NCBI RefSeq assembly: GCF_029433395.1
Contig: NZ_JAQTHW010000002.1
Span: 1,116,001 to 1,180,000 of the forward strand
Length of the DNA: 64,000 nt
Direction: 5' to 3'
Source: Bifidobacterium sp. ESL0763
GTDB lineage: Bacteria; Actinomycetota; Actinomycetes; Actinomycetales; Bifidobacteriaceae
How positions within the stretch are numbered: the first letter of the stretch is position 1; every line of letters starts with the position of its first letter. The notes beneath the pieces were generated by a model, which was given only the letters and a program-made list of their open reading frames with translations, was not told the DNA's origin and did no database searches. Below are positions 63,655 through 64,000 of the stretch, piece after piece. Both the position numbers and the translations under genes were made by a program.

Positions 63655-64000
63655 ATGGCCAAACCAATCGTCGTATCCCTGGGAGAGCTGCTCTGGGACA
63701 TGTTGCCCGGCGGCAAGCGCGCCGGCGGCGCACCGGTGAACTTCGCCTACCATGCCGCGATGAACGGGGCGGAGGGCCACGCGATCAGCGCCGTGGGCGA
63801 GGACGAGCTGGGCGACGAGCTCATCGAGGCCACCAAGGAGTCCGGCGTCGACTCCATCATCCAGCGCAACGCCTGGCCCACCTCCACCGTGGAGGTCATG
63901 CTCAAGAACGGCATCCCCGAATACACCATCGTCAAGGGCGTGGCCTGGGACCACATCCTCTACACGCGCGAGCTGATCGCGATGGTGGAGCGGGCCGACG
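63655..64000 (+). CDS. PfkB family carbohydrate kinase, probable fructokinase (partial)
   Basis: The first 115 residues of a ribokinase-fold sugar kinase. VVSLGELLWDMLP and GGAPVNFAYHAAMNG are the PfkB N-terminal signature and resemble bifidobacterial fructokinases; ISAVGEDELGDELIEA follows. The gene runs off the window. GGAAAGGACCACTC precedes the ATG. It is co-transcribed with the ROK regulator. Confidence 0.9.
   Translation, partial: MAKPIVVSLGELLWDMLPGGKRAGGAPVNFAYHAAMNGAEGHAISAVGEDELGDELIEATKESGVDSIIQRNAWPTSTVEVMLKNGIPEYTIVKGVAWDHILYTRELIAMVERAD

Overview
The window reads as one contiguous chromosomal segment of a high-GC Gram-positive bacterium, most likely Bifidobacterium or a close Bifidobacteriaceae relative. 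The evidence is actinobacterial gene pairs (DUF3710/DUF3159, a SigH-type sigma factor with a small anti-sigma candidate, the 24-residue ribosomal protein bL37), sortase-built pili of bifidobacterial type, a dipeptide ABC system with fused ATPases, LacI-type operators, and the absence of any IS element, prophage or CRISPR array. Coding is dense, codon bias is strongly GC-rich, and long antisense open frames are therefore common but are shadows.

Layout. 1-7.1 kb (minus): a truncated P-type cation ATPase, a lipoprotein, a TrmA-like RNA methyltransferase, DUF3159, DUF3710 and exonuclease III. 7.2-13.3 kb (minus): a peptide ABC transporter (binding protein, two permeases, one protein with both ATPases) with a leader attenuator candidate and a partial terminator after the binding protein. 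13.6-19.8 kb: XerC, a stand-alone SH3-like small protein, a translationally coupled membrane protein-pheA-tyrA operon, and TypA/BipA. 20-26.1 kb (minus): de novo NAD synthesis (nadA-nadB-nadC-cysteine desulfurase) followed by an NrtR-type regulator, with a perfect 17-bp dyad in the nadA promoter. 26.3-30.5 kb (minus): xerD, parA, scpA, scpB. 30.7-40.5 kb (minus): a cell-surface island with class C sortase, large LPVTG adhesin, LPMTG backbone pilin and a DUF285/BspA-like repeat protein. 40.6-42.4 kb (minus): infC-rpmI-rplT with a hairpin-rich leader and an apparently non-AUG start for IF3. 42.5-50.7 kb: GNAT, VOC protein, thiamine pyrophosphokinase, ArsC/Spx-like protein, GAPDH, YbaK, aldose epimerase, bL37, sigma/anti-sigma, DEDDh exonuclease. 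50.8-54.4 kb (plus): MurE-type ligase, an ATP-grasp ligase and an aspartate racemase, which together look like a peptidoglycan stem and D-Asp cross-bridge cassette. 54.7-60.3 kb (minus): smc and folC. 60.5-64 kb (plus): aminopeptidase P, a ROK regulator and the start of a PfkB sugar kinase.

The most unusual content is intergenic. Two long inverted repeats (54.6 kb and 62.1 kb) have completely different 29-31 bp stems but nearly the same ~30-nt loop, in opposite orientations. The loop resembles a class II tRNA D-arm, and the only stem differences in one copy are G-U wobbles on one strand. Other palindrome families sit at 29.5/58.6 kb (next to parA-scpAB and smc), 43.5 kb, 46.2 kb and 48.3 kb. 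None is explained by the annotated genes.

All identifications come from reading the sequence and recognising families. No database search was run, so gene symbols are family-level assignments.
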